Source: Ilumatobacteraceae bacterium
GTDB lineage: Bacteria; Actinomycetota; Acidimicrobiia; Acidimicrobiales; Ilumatobacteraceae
Length of the DNA: 64,000 bases
Reading direction: 5' to 3'
NCBI GenBank assembly: GCA_023262325.1
Contig: JALRBS010000066.1
Location: 27,299-91,298 of the forward strand
A program made the translations under genes and the position numbers. Of this stretch, positions 16,740 to 25,837 are shown piece by piece. The notes beneath the pieces are model-generated. The model was not told the origin of the DNA. It worked only from the letters and a program-made list of their open reading frames with translations, and did not search any database. How positions within the stretch are numbered: position 1 is the first letter of the stretch; each line of letters begins with the position of its first letter.

Positions 16740-19685
16740 CTATGCAGTGCCCGCAGCACGCATAGCGCTCCAGACACGTTCGGGAGTGAATGGAATTTCA
16801 TTCATTGCGACGCCAACTGCGTCAAGAATCGCATTTCGCATCGCCGGGGCAACGCCATCTTTTGGAATCTCAGCAACTGCCTTTGCGCCGAACGGTCCGC
16901 TGTCCTCCATCGTTTGAACGAGGTAGACGACGGTCTCGGGAACTTCATCGGCCCGGTAAATGTGATACGGGCCGAATGAGTCGTTCACCATTCGGCCGTC
17001 ACTATCGAACGCGTACTCCTCGCAGTGGGCATATCCAAGTGCTTGGAGCATGCCTCCCTCAACTTGGCCCGAAGCGGTGACGGGATTAATCGCGACACCG
17101 CAGTCCACCGCCATTGCCATCTTGACCACGGTGACCTGTCCAGTGTCGATGTCGACCTCGACTTCGACGACCTGCGCAGCAAAGGGTGGCGGGCACTCAG
17201 GCGAGACGTATGAGGCAGTACCCATGATCTGCTCCTGCTCTTGCATGTGCAGCGAGTCAAGGGCGATCTCCTCCATCGACACCGATCGACCGTCGGGCGC
17301 GTAGGCGCGCCGATCGCGCAACTCGATTGAGCAGGGTTGTTCAATTCCGAGCAGCATCGCAGCGCGTTCCTTGATGCGGGCTCGAGCGGCTTCTGCGGCG
17401 CGCATCGCTGCGGTACCCGAGATGTACGTCGTCGACGATGCGTACGCGCCAGTGTCAAACGGTGTCATGTCGGTGTCGCTCGAGTACACCTTGATGTCCT
17501 CGAGTGGCACACCAAGAACTTCTGCAGCAATTTGGCCGAGCACTGTGTCGGCGCCAGTACCGAGGTCGGTTGCCCCGACCAACATGTTGAATGACCCGTC
17601 ATCGTTCAACTTGATAGAGCAGCCACCCATATCGAGAAACGGAATTGCGGTGCCGTGCATGCAATATGCGAAACCGAGACCTCGACGAATGTTTGGGCGG
17701 TCCGCAGGGGCTTTCCATGCAGGGTCGTTCCGTCGATGCCAGCCGATCTCTCGTAGCGCTTGAGCGACACACTCCTCGAGGCCCGTTGACAGCACTTTGG
17801 GGTACTCATCGAGTTCTTCATCGCTGGCGGCGCGCTCTCCGAGGTGCGGCGCAATGTTGAGCTCGTCCCCGAGACGGAGCCAGTTGCGTCGCTTGAACTC
17901 AATGACATCCTCGCCCAAGGACCTGGCGATGTCCTCCATGTGCGCTTCGAGAGCGAATTCTGCTTGCGGAGCGCCGTAGCCGCGGTATGCGCCTGGAACC
18001 GGAATGTTGGTGTAGACCACGTCGCATCGAAAACGCTTATTTGGTGCGTTGTACTGGGTGAGCCCACGAAGGCCTGCGACTGTCTGCACGGTGTAGCCGT
18101 GCGTGCCGTATGGACCGGTGTTGCCAATGATGTAGAGATCCTGCGAGACGAGTTTTCCATCGCCATCGACGACGGACGTGAAAGTGAGCGTCTGCGGGTG
18201 GCGCGTTCGCGATCCAATGAACTCCTCGGAACGGTCGAGTTCGAGTCGTACCGGACGCCGAGTTACCTGCGCGAGATGGCCGACGATGTCTTCGATGAGC
18301 ATCTCCTGCTTCGCGCCGAACCCTCCACCGATGCGCGGCTTCACAACCCGAATGTCCTTAATGTCGCGATCCAGCAGCGGAGCCACCATTCGTCGTGCGT
18401 GGAACGGAACCTGGGTAGCGGTTCGAATAACAAGGCGTTCGTCCTCGTCGAGCCATGCAATTGATATGTGTGGCTCAATAGGACACTGCTGTACCTGATG
18501 TACTCGGAATGTTTGTGTGAACACCTTGTGGCCGTTCGCGTCAGCGTTCGCCACCGCAGCATCGGGATCGCCCCGCTTAGCAGCGATGTGATGCACGATG
18601 TTTCGGTCACGGTCATGGATTTCCGTAGTGTCCGCTTCGTCGTGAATCACCGGAGCACCTTCGAGCATTGTCTCGCGCTCATCAAGCACCGCTGGTAACA
18701 CCTCGTAGGTGACCTTGATCAATCGACACGCTGCCTCTGCGATTTCAGGTGTTTCGGCAGCGACAACTGCGACACGGTCGCCCACGTGACGAACCTTGTT
18801 ATCAAAGCTCACCTGGTCGTGCGGGTGCGGGTTTGGCCACGATTGTCCACCCGAGGCGTATTTCACTCGCGCCGTGTTCCAATAATGCAACACGGCGTGG
18901 ACACCTGGGAACGAGCGTGCTTCGCTGTCGTCGATCTCAACGATGCGTGCATGCGCGTGTGGGCTTCGAAGCACCCTCGCGTAGAGCATGTTGCGCAGGT
19001 CAATGTCATCGGTAAACGCTGGGTTTCCCTTTGCGAGGCGGACGGCATCAACCTTGATTTCGGGTTTTCCGACGACCGCCATGTCTGGCACATCACGAGA
19101 CGGAATGAGTCGCGGAACTGCAGCTGAGACGACCGGAGGGGCATCGTTCTCGTCGTAACGTGCGGCATTTCCGTGCTGCGTAAGTGGCGGCAGGATCGCT
19201 GGGGCAAACGGCTCGGCGACGTCACCTCGCATCAGCGCCGCTGCCCGCATCACAGCCTCAACCGGTTTCACGTACGCCGTCTCGCGGTCGAGAATTCCCG
19301 AGAGCATGTCACGGATTTCCGACTCGGTCGGATCTGGGTTGCGCTTCAAGAGCGACAACGTTCCCAGAATCATCGCTCCCGCGGAATAACCAGATTGGAA
19401 TGCACCGACTGCGGTAAAGGCGGCTTGTATCGGGTGCAGTTCGGGTGATGTGTTGAGCGACTCGACGGTGACGATGTCGTGGCCATCGGCCTGTGCGGCG
19501 AGCACGACGTCGCTGCTCACCAATTTGCCGTCGAGCAGAATTGCACCGGCTCCGGTCTCGCCGCTATGTGAACCGAAGTGGACGCTGAACATGCCTTCAC
19601 GTCTCAGGATGGTTCGGAGCGAATCATGAGCGAGGCAACTCGTGCTGAGAGGCTTGCCGTTTAGGGTAAAACGAATCGGAATCAT
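16740..19685 (-). CDS. xdhD: XdhD-like molybdenum hydroxylase, fused cysteine-less ferredoxin domain
   Basis: A 981-residue catalytic subunit. Residues 1-150 have the two-part [2Fe-2S] domain fold of xanthine dehydrogenase, but all eight cluster cysteines are replaced (aligned positions Ser39, Thr44, Gly47, Asp59, Ser98, Ser101, Asp133, Glu135). The rest is the molybdopterin subunit: LRSPHAHA, GGGFGAKQE, GAYRGYGAPQ, GATDLGTGADT, AYASSTTYISG and GPFGAKAVAE with the catalytic Glu939. As I recall, E. coli XdhD/YgfN has the same cysteine-less N-terminus (QSGY-type), and it too belongs to the yqeB/yqeC selenium group. The gene overlaps ygfM by 4 nt. A labile selenium ligand on molybdenum is predicted. 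Substrate unknown; purines or other N-heterocycles are likely. Confidence 0.87.
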   Translation of the reverse strand: MIPIRFTLNGKPLSTSCLAHDSLRTILRREGMFSVHFGSHSGETGAGAILLDGKLVSSDVVLAAQADGHDIVTVESLNTSPELHPIQAAFTAVGAFQSGYSAGAMILGTLSLLKRNPDPTESEIRDMLSGILDRETAYVKPVEAVMRAAALMRGDVAEPFAPAILPPLTQHGNAARYDENDAPPVVSAAVPRLIPSRDVPDMAVVGKPEIKVDAVRLAKGNPAFTDDIDLRNMLYARVLRSPHAHARIVEIDDSEARSFPGVHAVLHYWNTARVKYASGGQSWPNPHPHDQVSFDNKVRHVGDRVAVVAAETPEIAEAACRLIKVTYEVLPAVLDERETMLEGAPVIHDEADTTEIHDRDRNIVHHIAAKRGDPDAAVANADANGHKVFTQTFRVHQVQQCPIEPHISIAWLDEDERLVIRTATQVPFHARRMVAPLLDRDIKDIRVVKPRIGGGFGAKQEMLIEDIVGHLAQVTRRPVRLELDRSEEFIGSRTRHPQTLTFTSVVDGDGKLVSQDLYIIGNTGPYGTHGYTVQTVAGLRGLTQYNAPNKRFRCDVVYTNIPVPGAYRGYGAPQAEFALEAHMEDIARSLGEDVIEFKRRNWLRLGDELNIAPHLGERAASDEELDEYPKVLSTGLEECVAQALREIGWHRRNDPAWKAPADRPNIRRGLGFAYCMHGTAIPFLDMGGCSIKLNDDGSFNMLVGATDLGTGADTVLGQIAAEVLGVPLEDIKVYSSDTDMTPFDTGAYASSTTYISGTAAMRAAEAARARIKERAAMLLGIEQPCSIELRDRRAYAPDGRSVSMEEIALDSLHMQEQEQIMGTASYVSPECPPPFAAQVVEVEVDIDTGQVTVVKMAMAVDCGVAINPVTASGQVEGGMLQALGYAHCEEYAFDSDGRMVNDSFGPYHIYRADEVPETVVYLVQTMEDSGPFGAKAVAEIPKDGVAPAMRNAILDAVGVAMNEIPFTPERVWSAMRAAGTA

Positions 19686-20389
19686 GCCAACTCCTTCTCG
19701 ATGCGGCGAACGAGGGTCTGAGCGACATCAAGTCGGTACTCGGCACTCCCTCTGAAGTCGCCCCGCGGCTCGAGCGATGTGAGGTCTGTCGTATCGCTCA
19801 GGAAAACCGGTGTGTCAGCCACACCGGAGATCGCAAGGTGGAGTCGGTCACCGATTCGACGACCTACCGCAGCAACGATTGGCGTGTCTTTCGGTGTCCG
19901 GGCCGTTGAATGAATTGACCACTCACCATGAGCGACGAAGTCAACGCGTGTGATGAGCCTGTTCGCTGAAGGAATCGCCGATGTCAGCGGAGCCGATTCG
20001 CCGTCGGCATAGTGCACATTGCATGCGCTCGCCAGCATGGCGGTGAGCAAGAGGCTGTCGCGCATCGCGGCTCCGACTGTGCCACCAACCGTCGCCAGCG
20101 TTCGAAGGGTCGAAGGCAACTCTCGTTGCGATGCCTCGCCAATGAGATCGCCAGAAAATGTGTGGGCGAGGTTGTCGAGTCGCACCATTGCGCCAACCTG
20201 CGCAACGCCGTTCTCCACTGTGATGTCGTCGAGGTTGAGACTCTGAAGGTCAACGACTTCGAGATCGCTTGGTTCCCTGTCGGCATTGATCACGGTTCCC
20301 CCCGCAAGGGCAATTCTCCCGGGTGTCGACAGCAGATCCAAGGCCTCTGTGAGGTCTGTCGGTCGGTGATAACCAGCGATGAGTGGCAC
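19682..20389 (-). CDS. ygfM: YgfM-like FAD-binding subunit of molybdenum hydroxylase
   Basis: About 235 residues of the molybdopterin dehydrogenase FAD-binding family. It has the first FAD loop ALAGGTVIN, the IGAM-like VGAMVRLDNL, the second loop TLATVGGTVGA and the C-terminal DFRGSAEYRLDVAQTLV. Sequence and order relative to xdhD resemble E. coli YgfM. It should pass electrons from the molybdenum subunit to an acceptor. GTG 20389 gives MPLIAGYHRPTDL, the usual start of the domain; the frame continues upstream only through the end of the preceding gene. The VGGTVGA loop replaces the usual IGGNIA, an Asn-to-Thr change in the pyrophosphate-binding region. Confidence 0.85.
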   Translation of the reverse strand: MPLIAGYHRPTDLTEALDLLSTPGRIALAGGTVINADREPSDLEVVDLQSLNLDDITVENGVAQVGAMVRLDNLAHTFSGDLIGEASQRELPSTLRTLATVGGTVGAAMRDSLLLTAMLASACNVHYADGESAPLTSAIPSANRLITRVDFVAHGEWSIHSTARTPKDTPIVAAVGRRIGDRLHLAISGVADTPVFLSDTTDLTSLEPRGDFRGSAEYRLDVAQTLVRRIEKELA

Positions 20390-20399
20390 GGATATGAAC

Positions 20400-21773
20400 T
20401 TAGCCGAGACGGGTTGAAATACCCGCTCGCCGGAACAGCGCTCGGGCGCTTGCGATCGCCTCGTCAATAAGGTCGGACGCGTTCACTGAAACGTGTTGGT
20501 GGTCACGAACGATCGGCTTGCCGGCAACGATGACGTCTCGGACATTTGCGGGCGAACAGTTGAACACAAGCGCACTCGCAATTCGATGAACCGGTACCAC
20601 CGACGGTGTGTTGAGGTCGACGACGAGGCAATCGGCAGCCATTCCAATTTGTAACTGCCCAAACTCATCTGGTGTGCCGAAGGCTCGAGCACCACCGCGA
20701 CACGCCATGTTGAGCACGTCTTCAGGTTGAAGCGCCATCGGGTCGAGATGGTGAACCTTCTGGAGCAGCACCGCCACCTTGAGGGCTTCGAACATGTCCT
20801 GTCGGTTATTCGACCCTGAGCCGTCACTTGCGAGCGCAATCGGCACGCCGAGGCGGCGCATGTCAAGGATTCGTGCGACCCCGGACGCGAGATACATATT
20901 GGAGACGGGACAATGAACGACGGTTGCTCCAGATTCGGCCACCAACGCGATTTCGTCATCGTCGAGCCACACCGAATGGGCGAGTTGCACGTCTGGTCCT
21001 AATGCCCCTACTGAACTCAGCCATGGCACATGGCGCATACCCCGTTCATCGAGACTCATGTCGACTTCGACCTTCGTCTCGGCGCAATGCACGTGCGTTC
21101 CACGACCCCACGATCTCGCGGCCGCGATGGTTTCGATCATCGCGTCGTCTGAGCATCCCCACGGTATGAGCGGACCGAGTTCAATTCGGATACGCCCTTC
21201 GTCGTGACCGTCCCAGCGGTCAAATACAGCACGGGTTCGACGGATTGCATCAGCGCTCGACTCAATAAGTGGTTCGTGGTAGTTACGGTCAGCCCATCCA
21301 TGTGCAAGAAGCAGGCGGACGCCGAGTTCGTCAGCGGCTCGGCACACCGCGTCGTCGATTGCGTCGGCAGTGCTACCGGGATGGACGTACTGGTGGTCGA
21401 TCACCGCCGTCGCTCCACTTAAGAGATTTTCGAGCAGTCCAACTTTCGCTGCAAGGTAGGCAGTCTCTGCATCGATGTGCTCCGCAGCCGGCCAAATGCA
21501 GTCTCGCAACCAGTCGAGCAACATTCGATCGTCCGCCAAACCGCGAAAGAACGTTTGGAAGAGGTGTGTGTGGGCATTCGTCATGCCTGGCATGACTGCG
21601 CAGTCAGATGCGTCGATCACTTCGACGTTGTCGTGCATCGCCGACGGGGCGACTCCTGCCCCGATCGCGCTAATTCGCCCATCGTCAATTCGAACCCAAC
21701 CTGGGTCGTGAACGGTGCCGTTGTTGTCGAGCGTGACGACCGCGCCACCAGTGATGAGTAGATCGGAACTCAT
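20400..21773 (-). CDS. Amidohydrolase, 8-oxoguanine/guanine deaminase-like (TRZ/ATZ type)
   Basis: A 457-residue metal-dependent hydrolase. Zinc or iron ligands are seen in [27 protein letters not shown] and [22 protein letters not shown] is the usual substrate-side block. This group includes 8-oxoguanine deaminase, guanine deaminase and triazine hydrolases, which remove amino groups from N-heterocycles. The ATG at 21773 overlaps the LLM gene stop (ATGA), so the two are coupled; a TTG at 21782 is less likely. Its place next to ygfM recalls guaD beside the E. coli selenium hydroxylase genes. Substrate specificity is inferred only at ring-class level. Confidence 0.82.
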   Translation of the reverse strand: MSSDLLITGGAVVTLDNNGTVHDPGWVRIDDGRISAIGAGVAPSAMHDNVEVIDASDCAVMPGMTNAHTHLFQTFFRGLADDRMLLDWLRDCIWPAAEHIDAETAYLAAKVGLLENLLSGATAVIDHQYVHPGSTADAIDDAVCRAADELGVRLLLAHGWADRNYHEPLIESSADAIRRTRAVFDRWDGHDEGRIRIELGPLIPWGCSDDAMIETIAAARSWGRGTHVHCAETKVEVDMSLDERGMRHVPWLSSVGALGPDVQLAHSVWLDDDEIALVAESGATVVHCPVSNMYLASGVARILDMRRLGVPIALASDGSGSNNRQDMFEALKVAVLLQKVHHLDPMALQPEDVLNMACRGGARAFGTPDEFGQLQIGMAADCLVVDLNTPSVVPVHRIASALVFNCSPANVRDVIVAGKPIVRDHQHVSVNASDLIDEAIASARALFRRAGISTRLG

Positions 21774-22798
21774 GGCGTCCAATTCGCGAACGCATCAACA
21801 ACGGGCTTGATGTCGTCCATCATCGGGTAAAGAATCGGACAGGTCACGCCAGCGTCGATGTAACGAGCAACCGTCTCACGGCATTGATCGCTCGTACCGA
21901 CCGCCATGAGCGATCGAACGAGCTCGTCTGGGATGAGATGGGCGGCTTTTCGGTAGTCGGCTTCGGTGGCGGGCCACCCGACCACCTCCTGCACTCGCTG
22001 AACGAGATCTGGGTCTGCTCCGCTCGCCTCCATGATGTGCGGCTCAGTACCGAGGTAGTAGGCAACGAGCGACTTGCCGGTGAGTAACGCCTCGTCAGGG
22101 TCATCATCTGAAAGGGAGCACACAAGCAGTTCAGGAAGGTCGACTTCTGCGGTGTCGCGACCGACCTTGGACGCCCCGGCATGAACATGCTCAACAGCGT
22201 TGCGGATGTAGTCGGTCGACACCACGTAATTCAGCACTGCGCCGTCGCAGATTTCGCCGGTGAGCTCGAGCATTTTCGGACCCGTCGCCCCGATGTACAT
22301 CGGGATATCGCGCGGTGACGTGTCGCCGTAGGCGACGTCCAGTCGCACGCGGTCGAGATGAACGAACTCTCCTTCGTAGGACACCTCTTCCATCGTGAAC
22401 AGTGCCCTGATGGCCTCGACGTGCTCGCGCATCGCCGTGAGTGGCTTTTCGCGGCTTGCGCCAACCCGTGTGGCAATCGGCTCCCACCAGGCGCCGATTC
22501 CGCACATCACACGGCTCTCGCCATCGATGGTGCCGCCAAGCTCCCACATTGTGCTCCAGGTTGCGGCAATGACAGCGGGATTTCGGGTCCAAATCGGAAG
22601 CACCCCGGAGCCAATCTTGAGTCGTTTGGTCTCGGTGAGCAGCGCGCTCATCAGCACCACACAGTCGCGGGCAAGTCGTGTATCGGCCTGCCAAATCTCA
22701 CTGAATCCCTTCGACTCGGCGTATTTGGCAAGTTCGATTTCATAGGAAATCGGATGCTTGTCCTGCAAGTACAGGGCCATTCGCTGAGCCATAGCCAT
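21770..22798 (-). CDS. LLM-class F420-dependent oxidoreductase, MER-like
   Basis: A 342-residue luciferase-like TIM barrel similar to methylenetetrahydromethanopterin reductase and other F420 enzymes. Marks are [23 protein letters not shown], the [20 protein letters not shown] block, [10 protein letters not shown] and [14 protein letters not shown]. It is the second gene of the hydroxylase operon, 5 bp after the cytosine deaminase-like gene and overlapping the next amidohydrolase by 4 nt. It may reduce, or accept hydride from, an intermediate of the same pathway. FMN instead of F420 cannot be excluded. Confidence 0.83.
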   Translation of the reverse strand: MAMAQRMALYLQDKHPISYEIELAKYAESKGFSEIWQADTRLARDCVVLMSALLTETKRLKIGSGVLPIWTRNPAVIAATWSTMWELGGTIDGESRVMCGIGAWWEPIATRVGASREKPLTAMREHVEAIRALFTMEEVSYEGEFVHLDRVRLDVAYGDTSPRDIPMYIGATGPKMLELTGEICDGAVLNYVVSTDYIRNAVEHVHAGASKVGRDTAEVDLPELLVCSLSDDDPDEALLTGKSLVAYYLGTEPHIMEASGADPDLVQRVQEVVGWPATEADYRKAAHLIPDELVRSLMAVGTSDQCRETVARYIDAGVTCPILYPMMDDIKPVVDAFANWTP

Positions 22799-22803
22799 GG
22801 AGA

Positions 22804-24057
22804 TTATGCGTTGAGGGTCGGAAAGTCTCTTGTGACCGTCGAACGGGCCACGATCTCGCCATCTTTGAAGACAATTCGATCCGCTGGTGCCTCTGCGATT
22901 GTTTGGCGTACCGAGTGAGTTCGTACCGCAATGAAATCGGCCGGCGAGCCCACGGCCACAGCAACCTCAGCGATGCCGAGAGCTCGTCGTGCATTCGACG
23001 AAACAGTCGCATAGGCGTCTTCAGGAAGAAGGTGGCCTGCCATCACCATGAGGGCCGCAGTTTCAAGCGGGTCGTTGCGTCCAACAAGGTTGAAGGGATC
23101 TTGTGCATTATCTGCTCCGGCGACGAGGTTCGCCCCCGCCGCTCGAAGTGCCGAAATAGCCGTGAGTCCACGCGGCGTGGCGACAGGTTGGCTTCGGCCC
23201 TGAAGGAAGAGGTTCGTCTGAGGCAGAGCGACAATTGACACCTGTTGTTTGGAAACCTTTTGCGCGATTCGATCGGCGGTTGCTTGAGGAACCATTCCCA
23301 AGCTGACGCAATGGCTCGCAGTGACGCTGAGGTCGTACTTTTCGACCTTCGTGACGAGTTCGTCAAGGGTGAGCGAGGTTGGATCGAGAGTTTCGTCAAC
23401 GTGCAGGTCAACTTTTCGACTGTGATGTGCTGCGAGTTCAAGTGCAACGTCGATACACGCGGCTGCGTCCGGTTCAAGGTGTGGGCATCCGCCGATGGCG
23501 TCAACGCCGAGGTCGATTGCCTCTCGAAGCGCACGAAGATTCTCGGCACTCCCCTCGCCACTCATCGGCATATACGTCAGTGCGACGAATTCAATGTGCA
23601 TCGTGCGACGAAATCGTTCTGCGGCTTCTTGTGACGCAATGAGGTAGCGGGTACCGACGGGTCCGCCAACGTTGATGTGGCTACGCACCGCGGTGACGCC
23701 GGCAGCGAGCAACATCTCGAGTGATTGGGCGACGCGTTCAACCATGCCTTCGTGGTTGATGACTCCGCTCGATTCGGCGTCGCGCCATCCGTGAATTGCT
23801 CCCATGAGGTCGCCTGCAGGGTTGGGAACCAGGTCAGCCGTGAGCGACTTATCGAGGTGGGCGTGCGCCTCGACGAGTGACGGCAGTAGCAGTCGGCCCT
23901 CGACGTCAACCTTGGTGAGATGGTGTTCGTCGGTCCCGCGCACATCTGCCGGACGCTCACTCATCGCCCGTACGACGCCGCCTTCAATACGCAGCGAGCG
24001 CACCTTGCCATCGGCACATAGTGCATTCGAAATGACGATCGACTGGCCGTTGGACAT
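22804..24057 (-). CDS. Cytosine deaminase-like amidohydrolase
   Basis: A 417-residue amidohydrolase of the CodA-like group. Key motifs are EAHAHLDKS (HxHxDK), RSHINVG, HVDETLD, SHCVSLG and [10 protein letters not shown], which line up with the iron ligands, the catalytic Glu and the last Asp of cytosine deaminase. The group includes cytosine, isoguanine, creatinine and N-isopropylammelide deaminases, so the substrate is some cyclic amidine or amide. It is the first gene of the ten-gene minus-strand operon; a TAAGAT box 6 nt upstream of the ATG suggests a leaderless mRNA. It diverges from the creatininase-family gene over 34 bp. Confidence 0.84.
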   Translation of the reverse strand: MSNGQSIVISNALCADGKVRSLRIEGGVVRAMSERPADVRGTDEHHLTKVDVEGRLLLPSLVEAHAHLDKSLTADLVPNPAGDLMGAIHGWRDAESSGVINHEGMVERVAQSLEMLLAAGVTAVRSHINVGGPVGTRYLIASQEAAERFRRTMHIEFVALTYMPMSGEGSAENLRALREAIDLGVDAIGGCPHLEPDAAACIDVALELAAHHSRKVDLHVDETLDPTSLTLDELVTKVEKYDLSVTASHCVSLGMVPQATADRIAQKVSKQQVSIVALPQTNLFLQGRSQPVATPRGLTAISALRAAGANLVAGADNAQDPFNLVGRNDPLETAALMVMAGHLLPEDAYATVSSNARRALGIAEVAVAVGSPADFIAVRTHSVRQTIAEAPADRIVFKDGEIVARSTVTRDFPTLNA

Positions 24058-24063
24058 GTGAGC

Positions 24064-24069
24064 ATCTTA
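24064..24069 (-). promoter_or_regulatory. -10 box driving the ten-gene hydroxylase operon
   Basis: TAAGAT on the minus strand, 6 nt before the ATG at 24057. With the facing TAGATT box it makes a 34-bp divergent promoter, leaving almost no room for a leader. Any operator would have to overlap one of the two coding starts. Confidence 0.55.
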
Positions 24070-24079
24070 GGAGTCGACG

Positions 24080-24085
24080 TAGATT
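24080..24085 (+). promoter_or_regulatory. -10 box driving the creatininase-family gene
   Basis: TAGATT on the plus strand, 6 nt before ATG 24092. Spacing is identical to the divergent minus-strand box at 24064-24069. Confidence 0.55.
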
Positions 24086-24091
24086 CATGGA

Positions 24092-24874
24092 ATGAGTTCT
24101 TCGCACAATCGGATGTACGCAGACATCGTGGGGCCTGATGTCGGTGACGTCGTCAATGAACAGTCAGTCCTCATCCTGCCGGTTGGTGCGGTCGAACAGC
24201 ACGGGCCTCACCTGCCAATGTCCGTTGACGATGTCATTGCGACCGAAACAGCCACCGCTGTTGTGAGCACGTTTGGCGACGAACACGACCTGTGGCAACT
24301 GCCAACGCTGTCGATTTCGAAGTCGAACGAGCACGCCTGGTGCCCGGGAACATTGTGGCTTTCACCGGAGACGATGATGTCAGTGTTACGTGACATCGGT
24401 CGCTCGATTGCAACGACTCGTGCTGAACGCCTCGTGCTTCTCAACGGTCACGGTGGTAACACAACGCTGCTCGTCACTGCGCTGCGAGAGTTGCGGCTCG
24501 AATTCGGGCTAAAAACCTTCCTCGTTCATCCATCTCTGCCGCCGGCGTACGGTGGAACATCGACCGAAGTCGAACTCGGGATGGGAATTCACGGTGGCCT
24601 TAACGAGACCTCTGTCTTCATGCACCTTCGCCCCGACCTTGTCGATCTGTCGCGTGCTGAACGAAAGGTCCCAGAGAAGATCGCTTCAAACGCACACGTC
24701 AAGTTCGGTGGCTCGGTTTCGTTTGGTTGGCTCTCGAACGACTTCGATGACGTCGGCTACATCGGAGATCCGACCGGCGCCACGGCGGAACGCGGCGCCG
24801 AGCTCTTCCGACACGCAGTTACGACGATCGGTGAGCAAATGAACGAAATTCGCGCCTTTAACTTTGGCCGGTGA
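24092..24874 (+). CDS. Creatininase family amidohydrolase
   Basis: A 260-residue creatininase-family protein, a cytoplasmic metal-dependent hydrolase of cyclic or secondary amides. Family residues are visible: LPVGAVEQHGPHLP (Glu and His), SVDDVIA (Asp), WCPGTLWLSP, LNGHGGN and the IHGGLNETS block that supplies the later Glu. Family members include creatininase, formamide hydrolases acting in pyrimidine or pterin routes, and MftE. The divergent operon of three other ring hydrolases points to an N-heterocycle role here, not mycofactocin, whose partner genes are absent. The metallophosphoesterase gene starts 1 nt after its stop. Confidence 0.9.
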   Translation: MSSSHNRMYADIVGPDVGDVVNEQSVLILPVGAVEQHGPHLPMSVDDVIATETATAVVSTFGDEHDLWQLPTLSISKSNEHAWCPGTLWLSPETMMSVLRDIGRSIATTRAERLVLLNGHGGNTTLLVTALRELRLEFGLKTFLVHPSLPPAYGGTSTEVELGMGIHGGLNETSVFMHLRPDLVDLSRAERKVPEKIASNAHVKFGGSVSFGWLSNDFDDVGYIGDPTGATAERGAELFRHAVTTIGEQMNEIRAFNFGR

Positions 24875-24875
24875 G

Positions 24876-25721
24876 ATGAGTAATCCTGCGTCTCCAGCGC
24901 TCGTCATCGCCCAATTGAGTGACCCGCACATTTTTAGTGCAGGTCAACTCATGGAAGGACGCGTCGATACGGCTGAGCATCTGCGTCAAGCGTTTCGTGA
25001 AGTGGACCGCATGCAGCCGGCGGTGAACTGCGTGTTGCTCACCGGCGACCTGGTGAATAACGGCACTCCGCAGGAGTACGCCAACCTCAGCGCCGTAATG
25101 GGTTCGAACATCAATCGTGTTGTTGTCGTCGCGGGCAACCATGATGATCGATCCGAGCTGCGGTCGACATTTCCGCAATTGCAGGGCATCGGTTCTGCTT
25201 ATGAACCGCTTCACTACGCCGTCGATTTACCGTCGATTGGAGATGATGTTGACCGGTCGATCGTTGTGCTCGACACGACGGTGCCCGGTCTCCATGGGGG
25301 TGAGCTTGACGAGGGAGACCTTCGCTGGTTGTACGACGCGCTAGACCTACGTCGAGATCGGCAGGTGTTGATCGCACAACATCATCCGCCGTATCTCTCT
25401 GGAATCGACTTCATGGATGATTATTGCCTTAAAGGCGCTTCCGCTGAGGCCGAGGTTCTCCAACTGTTCACCAACATCGTCGGTGTGGTCTGTGGGCACT
25501 TGCATCGTCCTTCAATCGCTGCCTTCGGTGGGACCATCGCCGTAACTGCGCCATCCACTGCCGCACAGGTTTCGCCCGATCTCAATGGCGGTGTCACCGC
25601 ATACACGAATGAGCCCGGGATGTTCGCCGTACATCGTTGGGATGCAGGGTCATTTGTCACCCACTTCAGGACGATCGAACCCCTCGACGCGTGGTCCCCA
25701 AGTTGGGCGCTCGCTAAATGA
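24876..25721 (+). CDS. Metallophosphoesterase, CpdA/Icc-like
   Basis: A 281-residue calcineurin-type phosphoesterase. All metal motifs are present: QLSDPH, LTGDLV, VAGNHDD, AQHHPP and CGHLHRP. The layout fits the cyclic-nucleotide phosphodiesterase (CpdA/Icc) group, though phospholipid or nucleotide substrates are possible. ATG 24876 is preferred; a TTG four codons upstream overlaps the previous gene. It is coupled to the creatininase-family gene and separated from the ABC importer by 116 bp. Why a phosphodiesterase sits here is unclear: it might process a phosphorylated nucleoside intermediate or tune cyclic nucleotide control. Confidence 0.87.
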   Translation: MSNPASPALVIAQLSDPHIFSAGQLMEGRVDTAEHLRQAFREVDRMQPAVNCVLLTGDLVNNGTPQEYANLSAVMGSNINRVVVVAGNHDDRSELRSTFPQLQGIGSAYEPLHYAVDLPSIGDDVDRSIVVLDTTVPGLHGGELDEGDLRWLYDALDLRRDRQVLIAQHHPPYLSGIDFMDDYCLKGASAEAEVLQLFTNIVGVVCGHLHRPSIAAFGGTIAVTAPSTAAQVSPDLNGGVTAYTNEPGMFAVHRWDAGSFVTHFRTIEPLDAWSPSWALAK

Positions 25722-25837
25722 AAGCCCGGAGTTCCTTACTTTCTGTTCAAACTTGACGTGCTGAAGCATTTTTGCGCGTGCGGGGTAACCGGAGCGACTA
25801 GGTTCACAGACGTGACGTGTCGTACGGTTGTGCAAAT

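Noticed and set aside
19266..19685. Possible frameshift or pseudogene in the ferredoxin-like part of the XdhD-like gene
   Set aside because: The reading frame is open for 981 codons, non-cysteine family residues are conserved, and the same cysteine loss is expected for the XdhD family.
16740..19685. Selenocysteine (in-frame TGA) in the selenium-type hydroxylase
   Set aside because: No in-frame TGA is present. In this group selenium is thought to be a labile cofactor ligand, not selenocysteine.
12165..22798. LLM genes as true light-producing luciferases
   Set aside because: They are single-subunit F420/FMN-type members in a metabolic operon, with no luxAB pair or aldehyde-synthesis genes.
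24092..24874. Creatininase-family gene as MftE of a mycofactocin locus
   Set aside because: No mftA, mftB, mftC or other mycofactocin genes are nearby, and the surrounding genes are ring hydrolases.
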